Both the position numbers and the translations under genes were made by a program. A stretch of DNA of 64,000 nt from SVEL01 sp017381055 (lineage in GTDB: Bacteria; Bacillota; Clostridia; Lachnospirales; Lachnospiraceae): NCBI GenBank assembly GCA_036307185.1, contig JAXJYC010000039.1, positions 65,356 to 129,355 of the forward strand. The letters are read 5' to 3'. The notes beneath the pieces are model-generated. The model did no database searches and was not told where the DNA came from. It saw only the letters and a program-made list of their open reading frames with translations. Shown one piece after another: positions 44,210 to 53,561 of this stretch. Every line of letters starts with the position of its first letter. The stretch's first letter is position 1.

Positions 44210-45440
44210 CTTCCATTCTCCTTACAACTTCCCTAAAATCACCTAGATACGACAATGAACCAAAGGCCAATATTCCTTTAGGTTCAGTTAATCCCTTTAA
44301 TCTATCAACAGCTATTTTATAAGCCTCTTCTATGGTAGTTGCCCACTGAACATTTTCATTATATTCCTCTATAGCTTCCTTTAGCTTACTAGCCTCTAAT
44401 GCCCTTGGATTATGCGGTGTCACCGTAACTATGTACTCAGCTCTACCCGCCATAGTTTTTATAACCTCTGTATAATCCTTATCCCCAAGAACTCCCATAA
44501 CATATACAAATTTTATGTTCTCATACTCTATATCTAAAGTTTCTCTAAGTCTTGCGGCCGCATCAGGATTATGAGCTCCATCTATAATTATAAGAGGATT
44601 ATTGCTTATTTTCTCAAATCTTCCTGGCCATTTCGCCTTAAACAAGCCCTTCTCTATATGCTCTCTAGTTATATTATAACCACTCTGGCCTATAACTTCC
44701 ATAACCTTTATAGCCACACCTGCATTATAGCTTTGCCATCTACCACTTAAGCCCACATCCAAGTCAGTTTCATCTGCAATATATATCGGCGCATTATGAT
44801 TTTTTGCATATGTTTTAATAACATCTAGTACATTATCCCTTTGCTTCATAGCAACCACCGGACAATTATCTTTAATAATTCCAGCCTTATGATACGCAAT
44901 CTCCTCTATAGTATCTCCAAGAAATCCTGTATGATCCAAGCTTATAGATACAAGCACACTCGCTAGCACCTTACTACATACATTAGTAGCATCCATATCA
45001 CCACCCATACCAGTTTCAAGCAACACTATATCACAGCCTTCATCCTTAAAATATTCAAAAGCCATAGCCGTCTCCACCTCAAAAATAGTCGGCTGCATCC
45101 CCTTAGACTTTTTAAGCAGCTCAAGCTTTTCCTTCATATTAGTCACTAACTTAGCAAACTTTTCTTCACTTATATTTTCATTATCTATCTGATACTTCTC
45201 CAAATACTCAAAAACCACCGGAGAAGTGTACTTTCCAACCTTATAGCCAGCCTCTTTTAAAATCGATGCCATAAATGCAATAGTCGAACCCTTACCATTA
45301 GTCCCCGCCACATGAATCACCTTTAGCTCCTCCTGCGGATCACCAAGCACACCAAGCAAGGCCTTGATACACTCAAGCCCCAACACACTGCCAAATCTAC
45401 TCAGCCCATCTATATACATTTTCGCATCTCTAAAATTCAT
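44196..45440 (-). CDS. folC: Folylpolyglutamate synthase / dihydrofolate synthase
   Basis: Mur-ligase-fold enzyme that adds glutamate to folates. The ATP loop is VIHVAGTNGKGSTIAFMA; the rest includes KVGKYTSPVVFEYLEKYQID, LLETGMGGDMDATNV, SISLDHTGFLGDTIEEIAYHKAGI and IDGAHNPDAAARL. The start was set at 45440, which has GGGAG nine bases upstream and gives the normal MNFRDAKMYIDGLSRFGSVL; a longer form from 45485 would begin in a CA/CT-rich low-complexity stretch without a ribosome site. It is the first gene of folC-folP-DUF5050. The 450-base gap upstream is filled by a long inverted repeat. Confidence 0.94.
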   Translation of the reverse strand: MNFRDAKMYIDGLSRFGSVLGLECIKALLGVLGDPQEELKVIHVAGTNGKGSTIAFMASILKEAGYKVGKYTSPVVFEYLEKYQIDNENISEEKFAKLVTNMKEKLELLKKSKGMQPTIFEVETAMAFEYFKDEGCDIVLLETGMGGDMDATNVCSKVLASVLVSISLDHTGFLGDTIEEIAYHKAGIIKDNCPVVAMKQRDNVLDVIKTYAKNHNAPIYIADETDLDVGLSGRWQSYNAGVAIKVMEVIGQSGYNITREHIEKGLFKAKWPGRFEKISNNPLIIIDGAHNPDAAARLRETLDIEYENIKFVYVMGVLGDKDYTEVIKTMAGRAEYIVTVTPHNPRALEASKLKEAIEEYNENVQWATTIEEAYKIAVDRLKGLTEPKGILAFGSLSYLGDFREVVRRMEDVNR

Positions 45441-45489
45441 CACTTCACACTCCCACACACGCCCACACTCACTCTCACTCACCATTGAC

Positions 45490-45867
45490 GCATGTTAATT
45501 TTCATATCATTCATACCATTCACTGCATCTGTATTTGGGTATTTTCCACCCTGTCCATAATGTATTTATACATTTTTACAACTCTATGCTGTATCTTTCA
45601 CGGTAGCGGAGAATATTTAGATTTTCTTAATACTTTGTTCTATAAACAGTGATTTTTCAACACGATGTTGAAAAAAGGCGAATCGCACCATGGACGGTGC
45701 GTATGAGCCGGTCACGTCCGTCAACTTAACATATCTCAAAGTATTTAGAAAATCAAATGTTCGTAGCATGTGAAAATACAGTGTAGAGCTTGTAAAAATG
45801 TTTTAAACAATGTATAGGTGGAAAATACCCAGTCACATCAGTTAACGGCGCATGAAAATTAACATGC
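45490..45867. repeat. 378-bp imperfect long inverted repeat (foldback element)
   Basis: The two halves pair in order: 45490-45505 with 45852-45867 (16 bp perfect, GCATGTTAATTTTCAT); 45537-45550 with 45817-45830 (14 bp perfect, GGGTATTTTCCACC); 45570-45581 with 45790-45801 (12 bp perfect); 45582-45601 with 45770-45788 (mostly paired); and 45620-45637 with 45737-45754 (17 of 18). The apex holds two further hairpins, 45653-45662 with 45666-45675 (TTTTTCAACA) and 45684-45689 with 45696-45701 (CGCACC). No coding frame is evident and no clear target-site duplication was found. It fills the gap between the lactonase gene and folC, both minus strand. Confidence 0.85.
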
Positions 45868-45892
45868 GCCGTCCCATAATTGTTTATTAGGA

Positions 45893-46942
45893 TTATATCT
45901 TCGCTATAACAGCCACATTAGGTGTCTCCACCTTTATAGGTGCCCCATTCATCACAAGCAATCCCTTCTCATAATCAATCTTAAAGAAAGTAATTGTGCC
46001 TGATTCATGATTCATACTAGCTATATGCTGATCATCTGGGAACACACATATCTGCTTAGGATAATCACCACTAATAGGTAATACAGAGCGCTTTGTAAGA
46101 AGTCCTGTCTCCACATCTCTTTCAAAAAATGCTACAGAATTATCTCCCGCATTAGATACAAATAATTTAGTACTATCACTAGAGAATCTAAGTGCTGCTG
46201 CCGCACTCTTATCATTATAGCTCTTGCCTAATGTACTTATCTGCTGAATCTGCTCAAATACTGGCTCATCATTTACGCAGCTATACTTATATACATTCAC
46301 ACAGTTCATAAGCTGACATATAAGGTATGCATATTTGCCATCTGGACTAAACAACATACTTCTAGGCGCTGAATTAAGCTCACATCTTAAGATATCAACT
46401 AAAGTTATTCGACCATAATTTCTATCAAACTTATAAATCTTAACCTGATCAATACCCACATCACAAGCTACCATGAACTTCTGATCTGGTGTAAGTCTTG
46501 CACAAGTAATATGGGGTCTGAAATTTCTCTCAGCTATACTTCCCATTCCTTTATGCATAACCTCAGAAGTCATCTTACCAGCACTTCCGTCCTCATTAAT
46601 CTTAACAACTGTAGCCTTACCATCGTGGTATCCTGCTGTAAAGATAAACTCATCAGACTTGTCCACACTAATATGACACGCTCTCATGCCATTGATAGTT
46701 CCAAGATTCATAAACTCTAAATCGCCATCAGGAAGTATCTTAAATGCTGTAATACCTAAATCTGATACTGAATATAAATACTTTCCATTATTAGCTATTC
46801 TTAAATATGATGGATTTCCTACCTCTACTTCCTTTCTAGGAATAAAGATACCCTTTTCTACATCTACATCACATATTGTTATACCTTTTGCTTTGCCATG
46901 AGTATAAGAACCCACATAAGCTACATACTTAGCTTCACTCAT
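45893..46942 (-). CDS. Lactonase-family beta-propeller (6-phosphogluconolactonase-like)
   Basis: Seven-bladed propeller of the PF10282 group, whose members hydrolyse 6-phosphogluconolactone. Typical segments are VGSYTHGKAKGITICDVD at the start, NPSYLRIANNGKYLYSVSD, ACHISVDKSDEFIFTAGYHDG, RPHITCARLTPDQKFMVACDVGIDQVKIY, PRSMLFSPDGKYAYLICQL and FPDDQHIASMNHESGTITFFKID. The 349 residues are complete and cytoplasmic. GGAGG precedes the ATG. It is downstream of the topoisomerase pair, separated by 73 bases. The exact substrate is inferred from the family only. Confidence 0.88.
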   Translation of the reverse strand: MSEAKYVAYVGSYTHGKAKGITICDVDVEKGIFIPRKEVEVGNPSYLRIANNGKYLYSVSDLGITAFKILPDGDLEFMNLGTINGMRACHISVDKSDEFIFTAGYHDGKATVVKINEDGSAGKMTSEVMHKGMGSIAERNFRPHITCARLTPDQKFMVACDVGIDQVKIYKFDRNYGRITLVDILRCELNSAPRSMLFSPDGKYAYLICQLMNCVNVYKYSCVNDEPVFEQIQQISTLGKSYNDKSAAAALRFSSDSTKLFVSNAGDNSVAFFERDVETGLLTKRSVLPISGDYPKQICVFPDDQHIASMNHESGTITFFKIDYEKGLLVMNGAPIKVETPNVAVIAKI

Positions 46943-47015
46943 ATAATTGCCTCCACGAACTTTTTTACAAATTTATTATATACATTGTACCACTTTTCTT
47001 CCTGTAAGACAATTA

Positions 47016-49490
47016 TTATCTAACTTTTGTTCCTTTTCCGTCACGTTTTGTTGTCTTAAGTTTTCTAAGCTCTACCTTCTTGCCCTTGAAATCTACCTCT
47101 AGATTATCTCCTGCATCTAATACATATACATCTGTTATATAATCGTCCTTATCAAGCTTAATACCTCTTACACCTATAGCTCCCTTCTTCTTTTCTGGAA
47201 TCTCACGAAGTGGGAATCTAAGGAACATACCCTTAGCAGTCTGAAGAACTACTATCTCATTTGTAAAGATACCTTCTTCTCCATTGTCAGTAGTTTCCTC
47301 TTCTAAACCAAACTGCATCTGCATACCGCTATCGAAGCCAAAGTCCATACCAAATCCATCATCGAAGCCGCCTCCAAAGCCACCTTCGTCCATGCCGCCT
47401 TCAAAACCGCCGTCGAAGCCATCATCAAAGCCACCGCTAAGCATTACTGGTTCGATTACATCTTCACTTAAGCTTTCTGCCATGGCTTTTTCCATAGCAT
47501 CTGTAACTGTAATACTAAGAAGCTTATCATCCTCTGCAAGCTTTGTAGCAGCAACTGTCTTCTTTGTTACATCAAATTCTGCCGCGCCAACAAGCTTCAT
47601 CATACCATTTTGTGTTGTGAATAAAAGCTTTCTATCTTTTATATCCTGGGCTGGCGCTATAAAGATAATATTTTCATTAGCACTACTATAATTACCCACA
47701 TTGTCGATAGGAGTTCCCTTATCTCTAAACTTAACAAATGGCAAATCTAATATCTTTATCTGATGAAGCATACCTGTATCTGTAAACAAGCAAAGCTTAT
47801 CTGTATTCATACATGGGAATATATATTTATTCTCTGCATGAACCGCTTCCTTGTTTCTCTCATATGCAGCCATATCGATAGTCTTAGCATAAGAGAATCT
47901 GTCCATTATGAACATTACCTGCTGCTCCTCTATCTTCTTTTCCACATATACAGCTACTTCAGCGTCCTCTATAACAGTGCGACGCTCCACGCCATAATTC
48001 TTCTTAATATTTAATAAATCCTTCTTAATAACCTTCTTCATAGAAGCTGGATTGTTTAAGATATCCTCATACTCTGCAATACGATTTACAATATCCTCAT
48101 AATCCTTCTGAAGAGCTAATATTTCAAGACCTATTAACTTATATAAACGAAGCTCTAAAATAGCCTGTGCCTGCTTTTCTGTAAAGCATAACTGGCTAGC
48201 ATATATTTCAGACTCTTTGTTCTTAAACTTAATCTTTGAAGTATCTCCCTTTGTAAGACATGCCTTAGCATCCTTCAAGCTCTGAGAGCCTCTAAGGATT
48301 TCGATAATTAAATCAATGATATTGCAAGCCTTTATAAGACCTTCCTTGATTTCCTTCTGGTCTAACTCTTTATTTAAAAGGGATGTATACTTTCTTGTAG
48401 CAAGCTCATACTGGAACTTAATATTATGCTCTATTATAGCCTTAAGGCCTAATGTCTCTGGTCTTCCATCAACTACCGCAAGCATATTTACACCAAATGT
48501 GTCCTCAAGCTTTGTTTTCTTATAGAGCATATTTTTAAGATTCTCTATATCAGCACCCTTCTTAAGCTCTAAAACAATTCTGATACCTTCCTTTGAAGAC
48601 TGATTTGAGATATCCACTATATCCGATGTCTTCTTAGTCTCTACAAGCTCTGCCACATCTGATATAAATTTACCGATACCAGCACCTATCATTGTATATG
48701 GAATCTCAGAGATAACTAACTTATCTTTTTCACTTCTACCCTTACCTTCTTCAAATTCCACTTTTCCTCTAAGCTTAATCTTACCATTTCCTGTTTCATA
48801 AATTGATAAAAGCTCACTCTTATTAACTACTAAACCACCTGTTGGGAAGTCTGGTCCTGGCATATAGTTCATAAGTTCTTCTGTTGTAATATCCTCATTG
48901 TCCATGTATGCAGTTACTGCATCCACTACTTCTGAAAGGTTATGTGTAGGAATATTTGTAGTCATACCTACTGCGATACCTTCTGCACCATTTATAAGAA
49001 TATTTGGAACTCTTACTGGTAATACAACAGGCTCCTTCTCTGTCTCATCGAAGTTTGGCACAAAATCTACTACATTCTTATCCAAGTCTGCAAGATACAC
49101 TTCCTGTGTAAACTTCATAAGCTTAGCCTCTGTGTATCGCATAGCAGCTGCTCCATCGCCTTCGATAGAACCAAAGTTACCATGACCATCTACAAGAGCC
49201 ATTCCCTTCTTAAAATCCTGCTCTAATACTACCAACGCCTCATATATTGAGCTATCTCCATGAGGGTGGTACTTACCCATTGTATCACCTACGATACGGG
49301 CAGATTTTCTATGTGGTTTATCGTGATTAAGTCCAAGCTCGTCCATAGCAAAGAGAACTCTTCTCTGAACAGGCTTCAAACCATCTCGTATATCTGGCAA
49401 TGCTCTGGCACAGATTACACTCATGGCATAGTCAATATAGGACTTCTGCATCACGTCAGAATATTCTGTTTTTAAAATTTGTTCAGCCAT
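47016..49490 (-). CDS. parC: Type IIA topoisomerase subunit A (ParC-like)
   Basis: DNA breakage-rejoining subunit. Catalytic Tyr119 lies in AAMRYTEAKL, the quinolone region is KYHPHGDSSIYEA (Ser80, Glu84, no resistance-type change seen), and IPTHNLSEV is present. A GyrA-box (QRRGGKG type) is not visible at the start of the C-terminal domain, which argues for topoisomerase IV or a second gyrase-like enzyme rather than housekeeping GyrA. The C-terminal domain carries an unusual Gly/Phe/Asp insert of about 40 residues (DNA about 47304-47445). The start was set at 49490, with AAAGGAGA upstream; the ATG seven codons earlier has none. It follows the subunit B gene after 84 bases containing a hairpin. 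Confidence 0.85.
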   Translation of the reverse strand: MAEQILKTEYSDVMQKSYIDYAMSVICARALPDIRDGLKPVQRRVLFAMDELGLNHDKPHRKSARIVGDTMGKYHPHGDSSIYEALVVLEQDFKKGMALVDGHGNFGSIEGDGAAAMRYTEAKLMKFTQEVYLADLDKNVVDFVPNFDETEKEPVVLPVRVPNILINGAEGIAVGMTTNIPTHNLSEVVDAVTAYMDNEDITTEELMNYMPGPDFPTGGLVVNKSELLSIYETGNGKIKLRGKVEFEEGKGRSEKDKLVISEIPYTMIGAGIGKFISDVAELVETKKTSDIVDISNQSSKEGIRIVLELKKGADIENLKNMLYKKTKLEDTFGVNMLAVVDGRPETLGLKAIIEHNIKFQYELATRKYTSLLNKELDQKEIKEGLIKACNIIDLIIEILRGSQSLKDAKACLTKGDTSKIKFKNKESEIYASQLCFTEKQAQAILELRLYKLIGLEILALQKDYEDIVNRIAEYEDILNNPASMKKVIKKDLLNIKKNYGVERRTVIEDAEVAVYVEKKIEEQQVMFIMDRFSYAKTIDMAAYERNKEAVHAENKYIFPCMNTDKLCLFTDTGMLHQIKILDLPFVKFRDKGTPIDNVGNYSSANENIIFIAPAQDIKDRKLLFTTQNGMMKLVGAAEFDVTKKTVAATKLAEDDKLLSITVTDAMEKAMAESLSEDVIEPVMLSGGFDDGFDGGFEGGMDEGGFGGGFDDGFGMDFGFDSGMQMQFGLEEETTDNGEEGIFTNEIVVLQTAKGMFLRFPLREIPEKKKGAIGVRGIKLDKDDYITDVYVLDAGDNLEVDFKGKKVELRKLKTTKRDGKGTKVR

Positions 49491-49531
49491 AAAAATCTCC
49501 TTTATTCTCAAGAATTAACATTTCTCTAGAT

Positions 49532-49572
49532 GTTACGAGTGGTCTGTCCCTTTGGGACAGCTTCCTCGTAAC
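49532..49572 (-). promoter_or_regulatory. Two-tier hairpin between the topoisomerase genes
   Basis: GTTACGAG (49532-49539) pairs with 49565-49572, and TGTCCC (49545-49550) with 49554-49559, separated by a symmetric 5x5 internal loop with a TTT apex. It lies directly after the subunit B stop, without a U tract, so it looks like an RNA processing or stability element rather than a terminator. Confidence 0.6.
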
Positions 49573-49574
49573 TA

Positions 49575-51515
49575 CTACGCGTCTATTTCTGCGTCATGTG
49601 CATGCTCGTGAATAAACTGTCTTCTTGGTGCTACATCATTACCCATAAGCATCTCTGTAACCTCCGAAGCCATTCTTGCATCCTCTATCTCAACCTGCTT
49701 TAAAATTCTTGTCTCTGGATTAAGTGTTGTCTCCCACAACTGATCCGCATCCATTTCTCCAAGACCTTTATATCTTTGTAATGTAAACGATGAACCCTGA
49801 TGTGTCTTTCTATACTTTTCAAGAGCCTTATCATCATAGAGATATTCTCCCTCACCCTTCTTTGGTACAACCTTGTACAATGGTGGTGTCGCAAGATAAA
49901 TGTGTCCTTCATTTATAAGGTCTGGCATAAATCTATAGAAGAATGTAAGTAAAAGTGTCGAAATATGAGCACCATCTACATCTGCATCAGTCATGATAAT
50001 AATCTTATTATATCTAAGCTTTGTAATATCAAAGTCATTGCCATAGCCTTCTGAGAATCCACAACCAAATGAATTAATCATTGTCTTTATCTCTGCGTTA
50101 GCAAGAACCTTATCCATAGTAGCCTTCTCTACGTTAAGAATCTTACCTCTGATAGGAAGTATCGCCTGTGTTCTTCTGTCTCTAGCAGTCTTTGCTGAAC
50201 CACCCGCAGAATCACCCTCTACGATAAACACTTCACACTCTTCCATCTTTCTGCTCTCGCAGTTAGCTAACTTTCCATTACTATCTATTGAAAACTTAGG
50301 CTTTGTAAGAAGATTTGTCTTTGCCTTCTCCTCCGCCTTTCGTATCTTAGCCGACTTCTCTGCACATGCTATAACTGTCTTTAATGTCTCAAGATTCTTA
50401 TCAAAGAAAAATACTAATTCTTCACCAGATACCTCACCTGTCACTTTTCCAGCATCAGGATTATCAAGCTTAGTCTTTGTCTGACCCTCGAATCTTGGTT
50501 CTGGATGTTTAACAGCGATGACTGCTGTCATACCATTTCTTACATCCGTACCTGTAAAGTTAGCATCCTTTTCCTTAAGAATACCTATCTCCTTGGCATA
50601 CTGATTAATAACTGTTGTATATTTTGTCTTAAAGCCTGTAATATGTGTTCCACCCTCCTGAGTGTAGATATTATTACAGAAACCTAATATATTCTCCTGA
50701 AATTCATCTACAAACTGGAATGCAGCTTCAATCTCAATGCCATCCTGACTACGCTTGAAGTAAATAACATCATGAAGCTGTTCCTTGCCTTCATTTAACG
50801 CCCTAACATACGACTTAATACCGTCTGGCTCGTAGAATTCTACTTTCTCCTCCTCGCCAAATCTTCTATTTTCAAATGTTATCTTAAGCTCTGGATTAAG
50901 ATATGCAGTCTCATGAAGACGACTCTTAATAGCCTCTGCCTTAAAATATGTCTTTTCAAATATTTCCTTATCTGGAAGGAATGTTACACTAGTACCTGTA
51001 TCATTTTTTCTACATGTACCTGTTTCCTTTAAATCGTACATAATACGACCTTGCTCATATCTTTGATTGTAAACCTTTCCGTCTGTTCGTACATTTACTT
51101 CCAACCATTCTGATAAAGCATTAACTACAGATGCACCTACACCATGAAGACCACCGGAAATCTTATAGCCGCCATCACCAAACTTACCACCGGCATGAAG
51201 CACTGTAAATACTACTTCTACCGCTGGTCTACCTGTTTTCTCATTAATTCCTACTGGGATACCTCGGCCATTATCCTTGATAGTCGCTGTACCATCCTTC
51301 TCCAAGATAACTGTTATCTCGCTACAATGTCCTGCTAAATGCTCATCTACTGAGTTATCAACTATCTCGTATATAAGATGGTTAAGTCCCTTTGTAGATA
51401 CACTTCCTATGTACATACCTGGACGTTTTCTTACCGCCTCAAGTCCCTCTAAAACCGAAATACTATTGGCATCATATTTCTTTTCAACTGTTGTATCTAG
51501 GCTTTTTCCTGCCAT
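49575..51515 (-). CDS. parE: Type IIA topoisomerase subunit B (ParE-like)
   Basis: ATPase subunit. GHKL motifs: YEIVDNSVDEHLAGH, KDNGRGIPV and GGLHGVGASVVNAL. TOPRIM: VEGDSAGGSAKTARDR, RGKILNVEKA and MTDADVDGAHIS. The C-terminal RYKGLGEMDADQLWETT and RRQFIHEHA are typical of GyrB/ParE. The 646 residues are normal. Assignment as ParE follows the partner gene's lack of a GyrA-box and is not certain. The ATG at 51513-51515 has GGAG eight bases upstream; an in-frame GTG three codons earlier overlaps that spacing and was not used. Confidence 0.85.
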   Translation of the reverse strand: MAGKSLDTTVEKKYDANSISVLEGLEAVRKRPGMYIGSVSTKGLNHLIYEIVDNSVDEHLAGHCSEITVILEKDGTATIKDNGRGIPVGINEKTGRPAVEVVFTVLHAGGKFGDGGYKISGGLHGVGASVVNALSEWLEVNVRTDGKVYNQRYEQGRIMYDLKETGTCRKNDTGTSVTFLPDKEIFEKTYFKAEAIKSRLHETAYLNPELKITFENRRFGEEEKVEFYEPDGIKSYVRALNEGKEQLHDVIYFKRSQDGIEIEAAFQFVDEFQENILGFCNNIYTQEGGTHITGFKTKYTTVINQYAKEIGILKEKDANFTGTDVRNGMTAVIAVKHPEPRFEGQTKTKLDNPDAGKVTGEVSGEELVFFFDKNLETLKTVIACAEKSAKIRKAEEKAKTNLLTKPKFSIDSNGKLANCESRKMEECEVFIVEGDSAGGSAKTARDRRTQAILPIRGKILNVEKATMDKVLANAEIKTMINSFGCGFSEGYGNDFDITKLRYNKIIIMTDADVDGAHISTLLLTFFYRFMPDLINEGHIYLATPPLYKVVPKKGEGEYLYDDKALEKYRKTHQGSSFTLQRYKGLGEMDADQLWETTLNPETRILKQVEIEDARMASEVTEMLMGNDVAPRRQFIHEHAHDAEIDA

Positions 51516-51577
51516 TTTGCACACTCCATTTCTCTATGTATTAATTGATATACTTCTTTTCAAATATATTTTACGAA

Positions 51578-52231
51578 CTACAGACTTCGCTTAAAATGTT
51601 TTCTAAGCAAGTCTGGCTCCGCCTCTATATGAGCATAATCATTGACCCTCTCAACGATGAAGTTACCAGTCTCCTCATCATAATTTATCTCTGTTATGCT
51701 ACAATTCTCCAAATCTTTTCCTATACAAAGTTTCTTCGCAAATGGCGCTTCTAAAACACCTGCTACCACACTTCTTATAAGACCACCATGACTGACTATA
51801 GCTATATTTTTACAATGATTTTCTTTGGCATCCTCTATAATTCTTCTTATAACAGGCATAGCTCTATTATAAACATCCTGTCCTGATTCTCCTCCCGGAT
51901 TAGGAATATCTTCCTTTGCCTTCTTTCTCTCCACAAGAAAATCCGCAAATCTTTCCTTTATCTCCACATCATCAAGACCTTCCATATCTCCAAAGGATAT
52001 TTCTCTTAAATCTTCCTCAATGATCGGCTCCAATTCCAACTCATTTCCTATATATTCAGCTGTTTCCCTAGCCCTTATAAGATGGCTACAATATAACTTA
52101 TCAATTTCATACGCACGCAAACGTTTTGCTACTAGCTTCGCCTGTCTAATTCCAGCATCATCAAGTGGTACGTTCACATTGCACAACCCACTATTTTGCC
52201 TTCCATGCCTGATAAAATATAGCTTTATCAT
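51578..52231 (-). CDS. Histidine phosphatase family protein
   Basis: Phosphoglycerate-mutase-like fold. The catalytic RHG lies in YFIRHGRQNS, a second Arg in SHLIRARETAEYIG, Glu in REISFGDMEG and the second His in IAIVSHGGLIRSV. Substrates in this family range from sugar phosphates to alpha-ribazole phosphate, and no specific one can be assigned. The start was placed at the ATG 52229-52231, which has GGAG six bases upstream, instead of one four codons earlier whose site abuts the codon. Confidence 0.87.
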   Translation of the reverse strand: MIKLYFIRHGRQNSGLCNVNVPLDDAGIRQAKLVAKRLRAYEIDKLYCSHLIRARETAEYIGNELELEPIIEEDLREISFGDMEGLDDVEIKERFADFLVERKKAKEDIPNPGGESGQDVYNRAMPVIRRIIEDAKENHCKNIAIVSHGGLIRSVVAGVLEAPFAKKLCIGKDLENCSITEINYDEETGNFIVERVNDYAHIEAEPDLLRKHFKRSL

Positions 52232-52285
52232 ACCCTTCTCCATTCCTTATGTAATCTGTTTCTTCTATATCAATATGTTATTAAC

Positions 52286-52708
52286 TTAATCTTCATTAAG
52301 GTACATTATCATACCTGGGCCAAGTTTATCAGTAGGTCTTCCTATAAAACCATACTTCTCATAAAATCCTTCACGTCCTTTGGCACACATAAGACACAGC
52401 ATCAACTCTGTACCCTCTAATTTAAGCTTATGGGCATGGTCTAATAAACTATTCATAAGTGCCTCTCCTACACCTAACTTCTGATAGGAAGGGTGAACAA
52501 CCAAATCCTGTATATAACAGATAACTGCGCCATCACCAACCATTCTTCCCATACCTACGACCTTGTCATCAATAGATGCTGTTACAGTAAATATGCTATT
52601 TTTAAGTGCTAAAAGTGCTTGTTCCTCCTTTAACACTTTCCAACCAACCGCTGCTCGTAAATTCATATAAGTATCTATATCAAGCATATTCTCTTGTATT
52701 TTTAACAT
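52286..52708 (-). CDS. GNAT-family N-acetyltransferase
   Basis: 140 residues with the acetyl-CoA fold: VGMGRMVGDGAVICYIQDLV followed by VHPSYQKLGVGEALMNSLLD, where QKLGVG is the pyrophosphate-binding loop. The end KYGFIGRPTDKLGPGMIMYL is typical of small GNAT enzymes. The acceptor is unknown. AGGAGA precedes the ATG, and its first seven bases overlap the end of the upstream membrane-protein gene, so the two are translationally linked. Confidence 0.9.
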   Translation of the reverse strand: MLKIQENMLDIDTYMNLRAAVGWKVLKEEQALLALKNSIFTVTASIDDKVVGMGRMVGDGAVICYIQDLVVHPSYQKLGVGEALMNSLLDHAHKLKLEGTELMLCLMCAKGREGFYEKYGFIGRPTDKLGPGMIMYLNED

Positions 52709-53433
52709 CTTTTTCTCCTTGCCGCGCGTCTTTTCAACCTAAATTTTTGCACTTTAGTATAAATCATTCCCAGAATAAAATCAATGGTCCTGATAATATA
52801 ACCTATTACCAGCGTAACTACTGTAAATATCAAAACATATTTTATAACATACCATGGTCCATAAGTTTCCACATCCATAAAAAAGTATGGATATCTCTTA
52901 ATACCAATACCATAAGTAGCCGGCTTTACATATCTAGCCTTTATCATAATAAAAATAAAATAACAAACTGGCGCCAGCAACCATCTTAAAGGATCTACAA
53001 CCTTAAAGCTTCCCTTTGGCTGGAACACCAAAAACTCTATCCAAGTAAGAGCTGGCACTATAAAATGAACAATCTTATCATTTAAAGACAAGCCTGCGCT
53101 AAAGCCCTTTGTCATACTAAAACCTGTACCTGTTAAAACCAAATTATAGGTAAGAAATGTTATTGTAATCATAAGAAGAGCTAAACCCTTTAAAAACAAA
53201 TGTATTCTTGCGTAGTTACGGTACATCTTTCTCTTAATAGATATAAATGAATGACCTATGCTCCAAAGCATTACAAAAAAACATACTATATTACTCTGTA
53301 TTGTAAAATAAGATAGCATATTTATATTCTTAATCTTGTCATGCAAGCTCAAATGTCTAACAATACCGAAGCCACATATGAAAAGATATGTTATACGAAA
53401 TATTAAATTTATTCGATTACTTTTTATATACAT
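52702..53433 (-). CDS. Pr6Pr-type six-pass membrane protein, unknown function
   Basis: 243 residues with about six hydrophobic segments (for example LIFRITYLFICGFGIVRHL, GLALLMITITFLTYNLVLTG and VIKYVLIFTVVTLVIGYII) and the pattern FTIQSNIVCFF, HFIVPALTWIEFLVF and YPYFFMDVETYG seen in the Pr6Pr family. The C-terminus is strongly basic (KVQKFRLKRRAARRKRC). No catalytic residues are evident. It overlaps the GNAT gene. The ribosome site is weak (GGGG). Confidence 0.75.
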   Translation of the reverse strand: MYIKSNRINLIFRITYLFICGFGIVRHLSLHDKIKNINMLSYFTIQSNIVCFFVMLWSIGHSFISIKRKMYRNYARIHLFLKGLALLMITITFLTYNLVLTGTGFSMTKGFSAGLSLNDKIVHFIVPALTWIEFLVFQPKGSFKVVDPLRWLLAPVCYFIFIMIKARYVKPATYGIGIKRYPYFFMDVETYGPWYVIKYVLIFTVVTLVIGYIIRTIDFILGMIYTKVQKFRLKRRAARRKRC

Positions 53434-53520
53434 ACGTCTTCAGCCCCCGAATATTTGGTCATACTCTTAGATATTCTAACATAAATCCCTCAAAAATAAT
53501 AGCAATTTGTAATCATAGTA

Positions 53521-53561
53521 TTGACAAATTACCTTTATAATAATATACTTTGATAATCAAA
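53521..53561 (+). promoter_or_regulatory. fabH promoter with FabT-like operator
   Basis: Consensus TTGACA (53521-53526), 17-base spacer, TATACT (53544-53549). Overlapping the -10 and start site is ACTTTGATAATCAAACT (53547-53563), with perfect arms TTTGAT/ATCAAA around one base, very close to the FabT (MarR-family) fatty-acid repressor box AnTTTGATTATCAAATT known from streptococci. A second TTTGA half-site follows at about 53570. Confidence 0.8.

Noticed and set aside
45684..45701. Group II intron domain V at the apex of the foldback (CGCACC hairpin, GAGCCG nearby).
   Set aside because: The domain V consensus and its AGC triad are missing, and there is no intron-encoded protein.
47016..51515. 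Housekeeping gyrB-gyrA.
   Set aside because: No GyrA-box is visible and no dnaA/recF genes are adjacent, so a ParE/ParC-like pair is preferred, though this cannot be proved without the rest of the genome.
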